From: Clostridiales bacterium UBA6114 | GTDB taxonomy: Bacteria; Bacillota; Clostridia; Oscillospirales; Butyricicoccaceae | Assembly: GCA_002423435.1 (NCBI GenBank) | Contig: DIWE01000011.1 | Span: 1 to 64,000 of the forward strand | DNA: 64,000 nucleotides | Direction: 5' to 3' | In this document: positions 1 through 7,762 of the stretch, in pieces | Position numbering within the stretch: the stretch's first letter is position 1 | Layout of the letters: every line of letters begins with the position of its first letter | The notes under the pieces: generated by a model | Told to the model about the DNA's origin: nothing | Database searches by the model: none | Seen by the model: only the letters and a program-made list of their open reading frames with translations | Translations under genes and position numbers: made by a program

Positions 1-25
1 TTTACACAAAATTCGGGACGGTCTC
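1..25. mobile_element. Probable terminal inverted repeat of an IS256-family insertion sequence
   Basis: The window opens with TTTACACAAAATTCGGGAC followed by GGTCTC. This resembles the right-end inverted repeat of IS256-family elements, where TTTACACAA-A/T-rich-GGAC is typical, recalled from the family rather than searched. The transposase would lie left of the window. No matching left end or target duplication can be seen, so this is a candidate only. Confidence 0.4.
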
Positions 26-150
26 GACAAACCAGGCTCTCAAGGGAATTGAGCGCCGCAATTCAGCGTCATTATCAGTTGACCGTGACGCTCCATCGCG
101 TTATACTGGTTTCGCGTTTCTTTTTTTTCATAAATCAATTGTAACGCAAA

Positions 151-198
151 GCAACGAAGCGGCCAACCCTTTCGGGCTTTCCGCTTCGTTGCTTTTTT
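151..198 (+). terminator. Rho-independent terminator
   Basis: A perfect 12-bp stem (151-162 with 181-192, GCAACGAAGCGG and its complement) closes an 18-nt loop and is followed by six T. It would end transcription entering from the left, beyond the window. Confidence 0.8.
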
Positions 199-514
199 CT
201 TTGCGCGCGTTTTGCAACGCGCCCCCCTTTATCCTGCTTTGTTTTTTCGTCCCTCATAGTTTGTTTCAGAACCCGTGTATGCAATGCACGATTGTGAGTG
301 GATCTACAAAGAAAAGCAAAGGAAGTAAATTATTGGGCCTATAAAGAGGCTTTGGCTTTGGGTAAGTTTGAATATTAAATAAACTATCAATATTACTGCG
401 CCTCTTGCAATGATAGGCATTATAAAGAGTTACTTCCGTTGATGGACACGTACTATTTTTATGGCACCACTAGGATCTGCGCCTAGACAGCCGCTGTCCC
501 GGCAGTAATATAGT
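199..514. other. Non-coding stretch left of the regulator
   Basis: No convincing gene was seen. One plus-strand frame (298-486) reads as two short peptides split by a TAA at 376-378, the second with a CASC motif. It could be a decayed gene fragment, but nothing in it was recognised. Confidence 0.4.
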
Positions 515-1201
515 TCAAGGCGTGGCGCGCCCCGTCTTCTCCCCGTTGTCCGGATTTCGGACGGTATCCAGATAATTATACAAAGAGAACCGCGAGATAT
601 CATAGCTCTGGGCAATGCGGTCGCTGGACTTTTTGATGAGAAATGCGCCGCGCTCATCCAGATATTGCAAGCCTTTCATTTTATCCTCCCGTGTCATAGT
701 TGCCACGGGGACTCCCACATAGCGGATCGACTTTTGGATCAGGATATCCAGCATTTCATTGACGTCGTTGGTCACGATCTCAGCCGTATCCATCTGCTGA
801 GGTGCGGACTCCCCCTGCACATAGATCAGATTGTCCAGCATATTGCGGGTGGCAATCAAATTGGTGATGTCTAGATTGATGCAGAGGGATCCGACCACTT
901 TGCCGTCGTCATCATTGAGATAGATAGAACTGGAGCGCAGAAGTTTTCCGTTCTGCGTCTGGTTGATGTAATTATATTCATCTGTCGCCGGCTTGGTACC
1001 CCGCATAACCTCCAGGCCGTGGCTGGTAATAGGGCCGTCGGCCCGGCGATTCGTCACTTGCCCGTTTTCGATGGCAAGGATGGTGTGATCGTGATCCCTT
1101 CCAAAGTCGTGCAATACCACCTCGCAGCCGTTGCCAAACTGCTTTGCAATACCATGCATGATTTTGATGAGGTTCTTTTTCTCACTTTCAATATTTTTCA
1201 A
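515..1201 (-). CDS. YheO/DauR-type transcriptional regulator (PAS plus HTH)
   Basis: A 228-residue DNA-binding regulator. The N-terminal half (about residues 8-120) is the YheO-like PAS sensor domain, including the patterns GCEVVLHDF near residue 25 and GSLCINLDIT near 103. The C-terminal third (about 155-215) is the HTH_22 DNA-binding domain, with DERGAFLIKKS and the recognition region RFSLYNYLD. Length is normal for the family. The start is a TTG preceded by AGGGGGA, seven nucleotides away. It is divergent from ridA and the TRAP operon, so it probably controls them. Characterised members such as DauR control D-arginine use, which suggests an amino-acid-like inducer; the ligand here is unknown. 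Confidence 0.85.
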   Translation of the reverse strand: MKNIESEKKNLIKIMHGIAKQFGNGCEVVLHDFGRDHDHTILAIENGQVTNRRADGPITSHGLEVMRGTKPATDEYNYINQTQNGKLLRSSSIYLNDDDGKVVGSLCINLDITNLIATRNMLDNLIYVQGESAPQQMDTAEIVTNDVNEMLDILIQKSIRYVGVPVATMTREDKMKGLQYLDERGAFLIKKSSDRIAQSYDISRFSLYNYLDTVRNPDNGEKTGRATP

Positions 1202-1384
1202 AACAGTTCCCCCTGTTCCGTTGTGCTTGCTTTATGAAATTTTAACATATTTTTAAATGGGTTTCAAACAAAGTTTTTTAAAAATAAAAATCTGAATCAA
1301 ACAAATTTTTCAAATAAATCTAGTTCTACTCTCTTAAAAATCCAAAATATTTTCATTATTTGCTGATTCCTTATAAATAATTTG

Positions 1385-1413
1385 TTGACATGTAAAACTT
1401 TTAGTAATATACT
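1385..1413 (+). promoter_or_regulatory. Sigma-A type promoter for the ridA-TRAP operon
   Basis: TTGACA at 1385-1390 and TATACT at 1408-1413 are separated by exactly 17 nt. The site lies in the AT-rich divergent gap between the regulator and ridA, about 45 nt upstream of the ribosome binding site. Confidence 0.75.
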
Positions 1414-1463
1414 AAGACAAAAAGTTAGAATAATTTCAGCCAAAAAATTTGGAGGTAAGCAGT

Positions 1464-1922
1464 ATGGACGTTTATCGACGCCTGAAAGAACTGGGGCTTG
1501 AGCTCCCTGCCCCGCCGGAACCGGTCGGATTGTTTCAGGTAATCACCCGGGTTGGGAGCCTGGTCTATCTCTCCGGGCAGGGCAGCTACTGCGGTGATGA
1601 CTGGGTCACCGGGAAAGTTGGAACAGAGCGAACGCTGGAGGAAGCTCAGAAAGGCGCACAATACTGTATGCTGAATCTTCTGGCGGTTCTGAATACATAT
1701 CTGGGGGATCTGAACCGTGTAAAGCGAGCTGTAAAGCTGCTGGGCTTTGTAAATGGCGCGCCAGAATTCACCCAACAACCCGCCGTAATTAACGGCGCTT
1801 CCCAACTTTTGATTGACATTTTTGGCGACAATGGACAGCATACCCGCTCCGCCATCGGCGTGGAAAGCCTGCCCATGGGCATTTCCTGCGAAATTGAAGC
1901 CATTTTCGAGATTGCCGACTGA
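1464..1922 (+). CDS. ridA: RidA/YjgF-family enamine/imine deaminase
   Basis: A 152-residue RidA-family protein. Such proteins hydrolyse reactive enamine and imine intermediates released by PLP enzymes into keto acids and ammonia. The family's C-terminal block is visible (RSAIGVESLPMG then EIEAIF), with the arginine that binds the substrate carboxylate, and YLSGQG near residue 37. It is longer than classic 128-residue RidA and fits the YjgF-like-1 branch. The ATG at 1464 is chosen because GGAGG lies nine nucleotides upstream; an in-frame TTG at 1449 overlaps that site. It is the first gene of an operon that also encodes a PLP-dependent lyase-like enzyme, which gives it an obvious job. Confidence 0.9.
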   Translation: MDVYRRLKELGLELPAPPEPVGLFQVITRVGSLVYLSGQGSYCGDDWVTGKVGTERTLEEAQKGAQYCMLNLLAVLNTYLGDLNRVKRAVKLLGFVNGAPEFTQQPAVINGASQLLIDIFGDNGQHTRSAIGVESLPMGISCEIEAIFEIAD

Positions 1923-1989
1923 CCCAACGAATCAAGAATTCCCTATTGTACAATGTACATGAGAAATATGATGGAAAAGGAGAATCTCT

Positions 1990-3060
1990 ATGAAAAAACC
2001 AGTTCTAAAGCTCTGCGCGCTTACTCTGGCGCTCAGCCTGCTGGCAGGCTGTTCCAGCAGTAAATCCCCCGCTGAGGACACAGGTTCCGCTCCCAATACC
2101 AATGCTGCTGTTGAGGAGGACAAGGGCGATCCCATCGTGATTTACTTAGCCCATGAAAGCAACCCCAGTGAGAGCATCACTATCGCCACCGAAAAGTGGA
2201 AGGAGTTGGTGGAGGAGCGCTCTAATGGCAGCATCCAGATCAAGCTCTTTCCTTCCAGCCAACTGGGCTCCAAAGCAGATGTTATTGAGCAAATTCTGAT
2301 GGGTGAGGCTATTATTCAGGAGACCGATGGATCTTTCTTGTGTGAGTATGGTGCCCCTGAGGTCTCCATGCTGTCCATGCCCTATGTATTCGACACCTGG
2401 GATCAGGCCTGGGAACTGCTGGAGACCGACTGGTTCGCCAATCAGAAGAAACTGCTGGCGGAAAACGGTGTCCATGTCGTCAGCGCCAACTGGATGCTGG
2501 GCGAGCGTCAACTGATCACCACCAAGCCCGTTTATCAGGTTTCCGACCTGAAAGGTATGAAAATCCGCGTTCCCAATAACGTCATGAGTGTCGCTGAGTT
2601 TGAGTGCTTTGGCGCCACCTCTACCCCCATGGCCGTGGGCGAGGTCTACACCGCGATTCAGCAGGGCACCGTTGATGGCCAGGAAAACCCCGTTGGCTTC
2701 CTGTATGGCGGTGCCTACTATGAGGTTTGCGACTACCTGACCCTGACCGGACACGTTAAGATGCCAATCCAGTGGGTCATGAGTGAGGCTGTGTGGAACA
2801 GTATGAGCGCTGAGCAGCAGAAGATTCTGGTCGAATCCGGCAATGAGGCTGGTCTGTTTAACAACGAGCTGTGCCTGGGCGGCGAAGATGAAACCATCCA
2901 GAAGTTTCGTGACAAGGGTGTCACAGTCATCGAATTGGACGGCGCCGCTCTGCAAGGCTTCAAGGATGCCATTCTTCCGCTGTACTCCAATCCCGAGATC
3001 ATCAAGGGCTGGAGCGATCCTGACCTGTACAACACCATCCGCGGCATGCTTGCAAAATAA
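1990..3060 (+). CDS. dctP: TRAP transporter substrate-binding lipoprotein DctP
   Basis: A 356-residue extracytoplasmic binding protein of the DctP family, which delivers carboxylate-bearing solutes to the DctQM permease. Residues 1-20 form a lipoprotein signal peptide ending in LLAGC, so Cys21 would be lipidated. The family signature with its substrate-carboxylate-binding arginine is at KIRVPN near residue 193, followed by AVGEVYTAIQQGTVDGQE, typical of DctP. It sits between ridA and dctQM. The ligand is unknown; the neighbouring PLP enzyme and M20 hydrolase suggest an amino acid, acyl-amino acid or related amino compound. Confidence 0.93.
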   Translation: MKKPVLKLCALTLALSLLAGCSSSKSPAEDTGSAPNTNAAVEEDKGDPIVIYLAHESNPSESITIATEKWKELVEERSNGSIQIKLFPSSQLGSKADVIEQILMGEAIIQETDGSFLCEYGAPEVSMLSMPYVFDTWDQAWELLETDWFANQKKLLAENGVHVVSANWMLGERQLITTKPVYQVSDLKGMKIRVPNNVMSVAEFECFGATSTPMAVGEVYTAIQQGTVDGQENPVGFLYGGAYYEVCDYLTLTGHVKMPIQWVMSEAVWNSMSAEQQKILVESGNEAGLFNNELCLGGEDETIQKFRDKGVTVIELDGAALQGFKDAILPLYSNPEIIKGWSDPDLYNTIRGMLAK

Positions 3061-3090
3061 AAAACCTAGACATTTTCAAGATCCACCAAC

Positions 3091-3124
3091 AAGGGGACGG
3101 CTGGCACTGGCTGGCCTTCCCCTT
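3091..3124 (+). other. Intergenic stem-loop after dctP
   Basis: Arms 3091-3101 (AAGGGGACGGC) and 3114-3124 pair at 10 of 11 positions, closing a 12-nt loop with no long T run. Its position after the binding-protein gene and before the permease genes suits a 3' stabiliser or partial terminator that raises dctP mRNA over dctQM. Confidence 0.6.
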
Positions 3125-3143
3125 TAGAAAGCGAGGTATTGCA

Positions 3144-3665
3144 GTGGAAAAATCATGGCACAGAGTGGGCCGGATCATTGCAAATCTGGATTTATATTTA
3201 TCTTGCATCATTCTGGCACTTTTGATCTGCCTGACCTTTGTCGGCGTGTTTATGCGGTATCTGTTCAGCACACCTATCGTCTGGCAGGAAGAGGTACAGT
3301 TGGCCTGTTTCCTTTGGATTACTTTCCTTGGCGGTTGCGCAGCTTTTCGCACTGGCGGTCATGTGGCAATTGAGATCATCGTGGACAGATTCCCACGAAA
3401 AATCCGAGTAGTCATAGAGATTCTGGTCTCTGTAATCGTTATTGCGCTTCTTGGCTTTCTGATGAAAAACGGCTTCACCTATCTTGCTCTGCTCATCAGT
3501 GCTTCCCGGCAAACATCGATCTTGCGGATCCCGTACGTCCTGATCTACGGCATTCTGCCCTGGGCCTGTATTCTGATGTGTATCAACCAAATTTATGTGA
3601 TTGTTGCACGGTACTGGCCGAAAAAGAATGCGGCGGATAACTCGGCAAAAGGAGATGCAACATGA
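3144..3665 (+). CDS. dctQ: TRAP transporter small membrane subunit DctQ
   Basis: A 173-residue membrane protein with four hydrophobic segments (about residues 16-38, 50-68, 88-108, 130-152), as expected for DctQ. The family pattern VFMRYLF..PIVWQEE is seen near residues 35-52. It starts with GTG at 3144, after a GAGGT ribosome binding site. It overlaps dctM by four bases (ATGA, 3662-3665), a sign of translational coupling. With DctM it forms the sodium-driven permease for the solute bound by DctP. Confidence 0.92.
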   Translation: MEKSWHRVGRIIANLDLYLSCIILALLICLTFVGVFMRYLFSTPIVWQEEVQLACFLWITFLGGCAAFRTGGHVAIEIIVDRFPRKIRVVIEILVSVIVIALLGFLMKNGFTYLALLISASRQTSILRIPYVLIYGILPWACILMCINQIYVIVARYWPKKNAADNSAKGDAT

Positions 3666-4945
3666 ATCCTGTTGGAATTGCTTTTATTATTTTATTAGTG
3701 CTTCTATTTGCCAAGGTGCCGGTATTTATTTCTCTGCTTGCCGGAGTGGCGAGTTATATGCTTTTTAATCCGGATGTTTCCTCGCAGATCATCGCGCAGA
3801 AGTTCATCAGCGGCTGCGAAAGCACCAGCCTGATGGCCATCCCTTTCTTCATCTGCGCCGGTATTTTTATGAACTATTCCGGTATTACCCGCCGAATCAT
3901 GAATTTATGCGGGGTTCTGACAGGCCGTCTCTCCGGTGGTCTTGCTCAGGTCAACATTTTACTGTCCACCTTTATGGGTGGACTGTCCGGCTCTAGCCTG
4001 GCGGACGCCGCTATGCAATCCAAGATGCTTGTACCCGAAATGGAGCGCAAGGGCTTCTCTAAACCTTTTTCCAGCGTGGTGACAGCGTTCTCCTCATTGA
4101 TTACTCCGCTGATTCCTCCCGGACTGGCCATGATCGTCTACGGTACGATCGCAAACATCTCCATTGGCAAGCTCTTTGTCTCCGGTCTGGGTATCGGTGT
4201 CTTGCTATGCGTCACCATGATGGTCCTGGTGGCTGTTATTTCCCGTAAGCGTGGTTACGGTCAACTGCGCACAGAGCGAGTGACCGCACAGGAATTCTGG
4301 ATTGCCCTCCGTGGTGCGTTGCTGCCGCTATGTCTGCCAATCGTCATCATCGGAAGCATCCGTCTGGGTATCTGCACAGCAACGGAGGCAGGCGCTGTGG
4401 CCGTTATCTACTCTCTGGTCCTGGGCCTGTACTACCATGAGATCAAGCCGAGAGATGTGCTTGAAGGACTGAAGGAAGCTGCCATCAGTACCGCCGGCAT
4501 CATGCTCATCGTCGGTGCGGCATCTTGTTTTTCCTGGATCATGACCAAGGAGCAGTTGCCCCAGGCAATGGCCGCTCTAATGGTTAATATGATCCACAAC
4601 AAGTACATTTTCCTGCTGCTTACCAACATATTGCTGCTGATTGCCGGCATGTTCCTGGAGGGCAACGCAATCATGCTGGTCCTGGTTCCGCTGATGGTAC
4701 CCATTGCGGCATCCTACGGCATCCACGAGATCAACTTTGCCATGATGTTTATCTTCAACATCGCCATCGGTTCCATCACGCCACCCATGGGCACTTGCAT
4801 GTTCGTCACCTGCGGTATCACCAAATGTTCGACGACCGATTTTATTAAAGAATCCTTGCCTTTCTTCTTACTGATGGGCGGTCTCTTACTGCTTATCTCC
4901 TATGTACCGATCTTTTCCACCGGTCTGGTCGAACTAATCTATTAA
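3662..4945 (+). CDS. dctM: TRAP transporter large permease subunit DctM
   Basis: A 427-residue polytopic membrane protein of full DctM length, hydrophobic almost throughout. Recognisable blocks are GLSGSSLADAAMQSKML near residues 106-122, ITPLIPPGLAMIVYG near 142-156, GAVAVIYSLVLGLYYHE near 243-260 and GSITPPMGTCMFVTCGI near 368-384. DctM carries the solute-translocation path and couples it to sodium. The gene follows dctQ with an ATGA overlap and precedes the PLP enzyme by 47 nt, so all seem to share one transcript. Confidence 0.94.
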   Translation: MNPVGIAFIILLVLLFAKVPVFISLLAGVASYMLFNPDVSSQIIAQKFISGCESTSLMAIPFFICAGIFMNYSGITRRIMNLCGVLTGRLSGGLAQVNILLSTFMGGLSGSSLADAAMQSKMLVPEMERKGFSKPFSSVVTAFSSLITPLIPPGLAMIVYGTIANISIGKLFVSGLGIGVLLCVTMMVLVAVISRKRGYGQLRTERVTAQEFWIALRGALLPLCLPIVIIGSIRLGICTATEAGAVAVIYSLVLGLYYHEIKPRDVLEGLKEAAISTAGIMLIVGAASCFSWIMTKEQLPQAMAALMVNMIHNKYIFLLLTNILLLIAGMFLEGNAIMLVLVPLMVPIAASYGIHEINFAMMFIFNIAIGSITPPMGTCMFVTCGITKCSTTDFIKESLPFFLLMGGLLLLISYVPIFSTGLVELIY

Positions 4946-4992
4946 GAAAAATCAGCACCAGCCAAACCCGGTGCCCGATATGGAGGTTTAAC

Positions 4993-6258
4993 ATGAATAC
5001 ACCTTCTCATTCCTTTGTGTGCTCCCTGTGCGGCCGCCCCTATGAAATGCAGCCGGCGGAGCGGCACTTGTGTCCTGCCTGCGGCGGCTCTATCGAACCC
5101 GTATACGACCTTGTGGGCAAGCGGGACTACTACCGGAAGGTTTTGCAGCGGGGAAGCCAGAATGGCATCTGGGGATACCGCGGGTTACTGCTCGTTACCG
5201 AGACTCTGGTTCCGGTGAGCCTTTGTGAGGGCAACACCCCCCTGATGCAGGCGGACAATTTGTCTAAGGTCATCGGCATCCGTCACATGTATCTGAAAAA
5301 TGAAACACTAAACCCCTCTCACACCTATAAGGACCGCTTTGCCACTATTGCAGTATCCCTTGCACGGCAGAAAGGGACGCAAACCATTGCCCTTGGCTCT
5401 GCTGGCAACGCGGCAGCCTCCATGGCCGCTTTTGCAGCAAAGGGTGCTACGGACTGTTTCGTTCTGCTTCCGTCCGGTGCGGTACGGGAACGGGCCTGGC
5501 AGATCCGCAGCTATGGTGCAAGGCTGATTACCATGGAGGGAACCATCAACGACTGCATTATAATGGCAAAGCGGGGCGAAGAACTGTTCGGCTGGGAAAA
5601 TGTCAGCACCGCCACCTGTTTCCACCCTTGGGCAGCCGAGGGGTACAAGACCATCGGCTACGAGATCGGTCTCCAGACGAATTTTCAGATGCCTGACTGG
5701 ATCGTCTGCCCCGTTGGCGGCGGCGCACTGCTCAGTAAAATCTACCGAGGCTGTCAGGATATGCTGACCTTGGGACTAATCAATCGGATTCCCCACTTCG
5801 TAGGCGTGCAAGCGGAGGGCTGTATGCCTTTGGTGCGAGCTTACGAGGTCAACGCCACCGTAGCTGAGGACTGGGGCGTTCCCGACACCATTGCTTTCGC
5901 CATCGCGGATGTATGCACCTTTGAGTCCGCCACGGTTCTTTCCATACTCCGCAGCACCGGCGGTACCGCAGTGGCTGTTTCCGATTCGGAGATTTTGGAG
6001 GCCATGCAGCTGACTGGCCGAATGGAGGCTGTTTTGGCCGAGCCTTCCAGTGCGGTGACGGTGGCCTCCGTAAAAAAACTGCTGGCCGGAGGCGTAATCT
6101 CCCCGGAAGATTCCGTGGCTTGCATTATTTCCGGCAGCGGAATTCGGGATCTATCCTTGATGATCCAGGGTCTCCCCGATGTTCCCAAAGTTGGCCTCAA
6201 CGATGTCGATGCGCTGCGTGCAGTCGTAGCGCAATATCAGGAAGGAGCAGGGAAATGA
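4993..6258 (+). CDS. PLP-dependent fold-type II enzyme, threonine-synthase-like
   Basis: A 421-residue enzyme of the threonine synthase / threonine dehydratase family. An N-terminal zinc ribbon is shown by C10, C13, C27 and C30. The PLP lysine is K113 in SHTYKDRF; the phosphate-binding region is ALGSAGNAAASM near residue 135, and VGGGALLSK near 240 is the glycine-rich loop. Family members eliminate or replace groups at the beta or gamma carbon of amino acids. The nearby ridA suggests that this enzyme releases an enamine. The pairing with an M20 hydrolase recalls the ygeX/ygeY (diaminopropionate lyase) arrangement, but the substrate is not determined. It overlaps the next gene by ATGA. Confidence 0.85.
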   Translation: MNTPSHSFVCSLCGRPYEMQPAERHLCPACGGSIEPVYDLVGKRDYYRKVLQRGSQNGIWGYRGLLLVTETLVPVSLCEGNTPLMQADNLSKVIGIRHMYLKNETLNPSHTYKDRFATIAVSLARQKGTQTIALGSAGNAAASMAAFAAKGATDCFVLLPSGAVRERAWQIRSYGARLITMEGTINDCIIMAKRGEELFGWENVSTATCFHPWAAEGYKTIGYEIGLQTNFQMPDWIVCPVGGGALLSKIYRGCQDMLTLGLINRIPHFVGVQAEGCMPLVRAYEVNATVAEDWGVPDTIAFAIADVCTFESATVLSILRSTGGTAVAVSDSEILEAMQLTGRMEAVLAEPSSAVTVASVKKLLAGGVISPEDSVACIISGSGIRDLSLMIQGLPDVPKVGLNDVDALRAVVAQYQEGAGK

Positions 6259-7445
6259 GTATTTCTTTTCAGGGAAGAGCCAACCAGCAGGAGATCATAA
6301 GCTTGCTCAGCGATCTGGTCAGGATCAACAGTATCAACCCCTTTACCGGCACGCTGGGTGTGGACGGTGGCGGTGAACAAGGGATGATTGAATATATCTC
6401 CCGATATTTCGACGCCCAGGGTATCCCTTACACCCTGCAGGAGGTTCTGCCCGGGCGATGCAATCTGGTGGCTCATATCAAAGGCGGCGGAAAGGGGGCG
6501 TTGGTTTTTGAGGCCCACATTGACACCGTCTCCGTGGACGCCATGACCATTGATCCCTTTGACCCCGTGTGCAGGGACGGCAAGCTCTATGGCCGCGGTA
6601 GCTCTGACTGTAAGGGCAGTGTCGCCACCATGATGTACGCTTTCTCAATGCTGAAAAAGATGGGCATTACGCCTTACTGTGACATCTACTTCGTAGCTGC
6701 TGCCGACGAGGAATACGCCTACCGTGGCGTGCTGAAATTTCTAGAGGACGGAAATCGCTATGACGGTGCCGTGATTGGCGAGCCCACAGATCTTCATGTT
6801 TGTGTTGCCAACAAAGGTGTCACCCGCTTCTTCGTCACTGCCCGCGGCACCGCCTGTCATAGCTCTATGCCATGGAAGGGCCACAACGCCATCGTAGACA
6901 TGGCCAAGCTTATTACAAAGATAGACGCCGTGATTAAGCCCTGCCTTGCGCAGGACGTGCATCCTCTGATCGGCCCCCGCACACTCAGTGTCACCACAAT
7001 CACCGGCGGCGAGCTGGTAAATATCACCCCGGATTTCTGTCGGATCCAGGTTGACGTCCGCACCCTGGCCGGCGATACTTTCGAAAAGCTGGCGGCGGAT
7101 CTGCAAGCGCTGATCGGCGAACTGAAGGCAGAGGATCCCGCCACAGACATCACTATTGAGACGCCCTACATGTTGGACAGCTGCATGGAGACGTCAGAGA
7201 GTGAGCCGATCGTCCAAAGCGCCTGTGTTGCATGCGACAAGATCATGGGCACGCATGTGGTGGACGGTCTGCTTTGCGGTTGTGACGCCACCAAATTCTC
7301 CCGCGCCGGTACGCCGGCCCTGGTCTTTGGTCCGGGTGACATCAAGGTAGCCCATACCGTTGACGAGTTCATTGAGACTTACCAGCTGACCAAGGCATCC
7401 GAAGTCTACGCACAGCTGTGCGTAGACTTCCGACCTGGTAACTAA
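6255..7445 (+). CDS. M20-family metallopeptidase / deacylase (ArgE/DapE type)
   Basis: A 396-residue di-zinc hydrolase. Metal ligands and catalytic residues are visible: H88 and D90 in EAHIDTVSVD, D118 in GRGSSDCKG, E152/E153 in AADEEYAY, and GEPTDLH about 25 residues later. A dimerisation insert occupies roughly residues 180-290. M20 enzymes remove acyl groups or split small amide bonds of amino-acid derivatives in the cytoplasm. The ATG at 6255 overlaps the preceding stop (ATGA); a longer in-frame extension to 6120 runs inside the upstream gene and is rejected. It may free the amino acid used by the PLP enzyme. A hairpin terminator follows 31 nt downstream. Confidence 0.88.
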   Translation: MSISFQGRANQQEIISLLSDLVRINSINPFTGTLGVDGGGEQGMIEYISRYFDAQGIPYTLQEVLPGRCNLVAHIKGGGKGALVFEAHIDTVSVDAMTIDPFDPVCRDGKLYGRGSSDCKGSVATMMYAFSMLKKMGITPYCDIYFVAAADEEYAYRGVLKFLEDGNRYDGAVIGEPTDLHVCVANKGVTRFFVTARGTACHSSMPWKGHNAIVDMAKLITKIDAVIKPCLAQDVHPLIGPRTLSVTTITGGELVNITPDFCRIQVDVRTLAGDTFEKLAADLQALIGELKAEDPATDITIETPYMLDSCMETSESEPIVQSACVACDKIMGTHVVDGLLCGCDATKFSRAGTPALVFGPGDIKVAHTVDEFIETYQLTKASEVYAQLCVDFRPGN

Positions 7446-7476
7446 AAAGGCAGTCTCCCTATTCCTCTGATACAAA

Positions 7477-7514
7477 AAAATTCCCGCTGCCACAAACGGT
7501 AGCGGGAATTTTTT
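7477..7514. terminator. Terminator of the ridA-M20 operon
   Basis: A strong stem (about 7477-7492 with 7498-7514, core TTCCCGCTGCC) is flanked by an A run on the left and TTTTTT on the right, so it can work in both directions. It ends the first operon. Confidence 0.85.
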
Positions 7515-7590
7515 AGCCCCTTTTCAAGATAAATGTCTGGACATTGGGGTATGTACTTTGACTAATCCCAATAAGGTTGAAATATTAAAT

Positions 7591-7625
7591 AAAAACCCCT
7601 GATTTTTAAAAATCAGGGGTTTTTA
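7591..7625. terminator. Second terminator hairpin
   Basis: The arms AAAAACCCCTGATTTTT and its complement (7591-7625) form a nearly perfect palindrome ending in a T run. It lies about 80 nt after the first terminator and isolates the next gene. Confidence 0.8.
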
Positions 7626-7762
7626 TCAATTTTTAAATTATCTGACCGCATGTTTCACCAATATTCAACAGAGTTTTGAATATATCGGTGCTTTGATAGT
7701 GATTATAGTATAGTCAATGAGTATAGCAATCAATGTCTTGTGAAAATAAAGGAGGTTAAAGC

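Noticed and set aside
298..486. Two short peptides in one frame split by TAA, the second with a CASC motif
   Set aside because: Too short, no recognisable family and no good ribosome binding site; may be a relic but cannot be supported as a gene.
6120..6254. A longer N-terminus for the M20 hydrolase
   Set aside because: The extra 45 codons lie in another frame of the PLP enzyme gene and lack family similarity; ATG at 6255 with an ATGA overlap is the better start.
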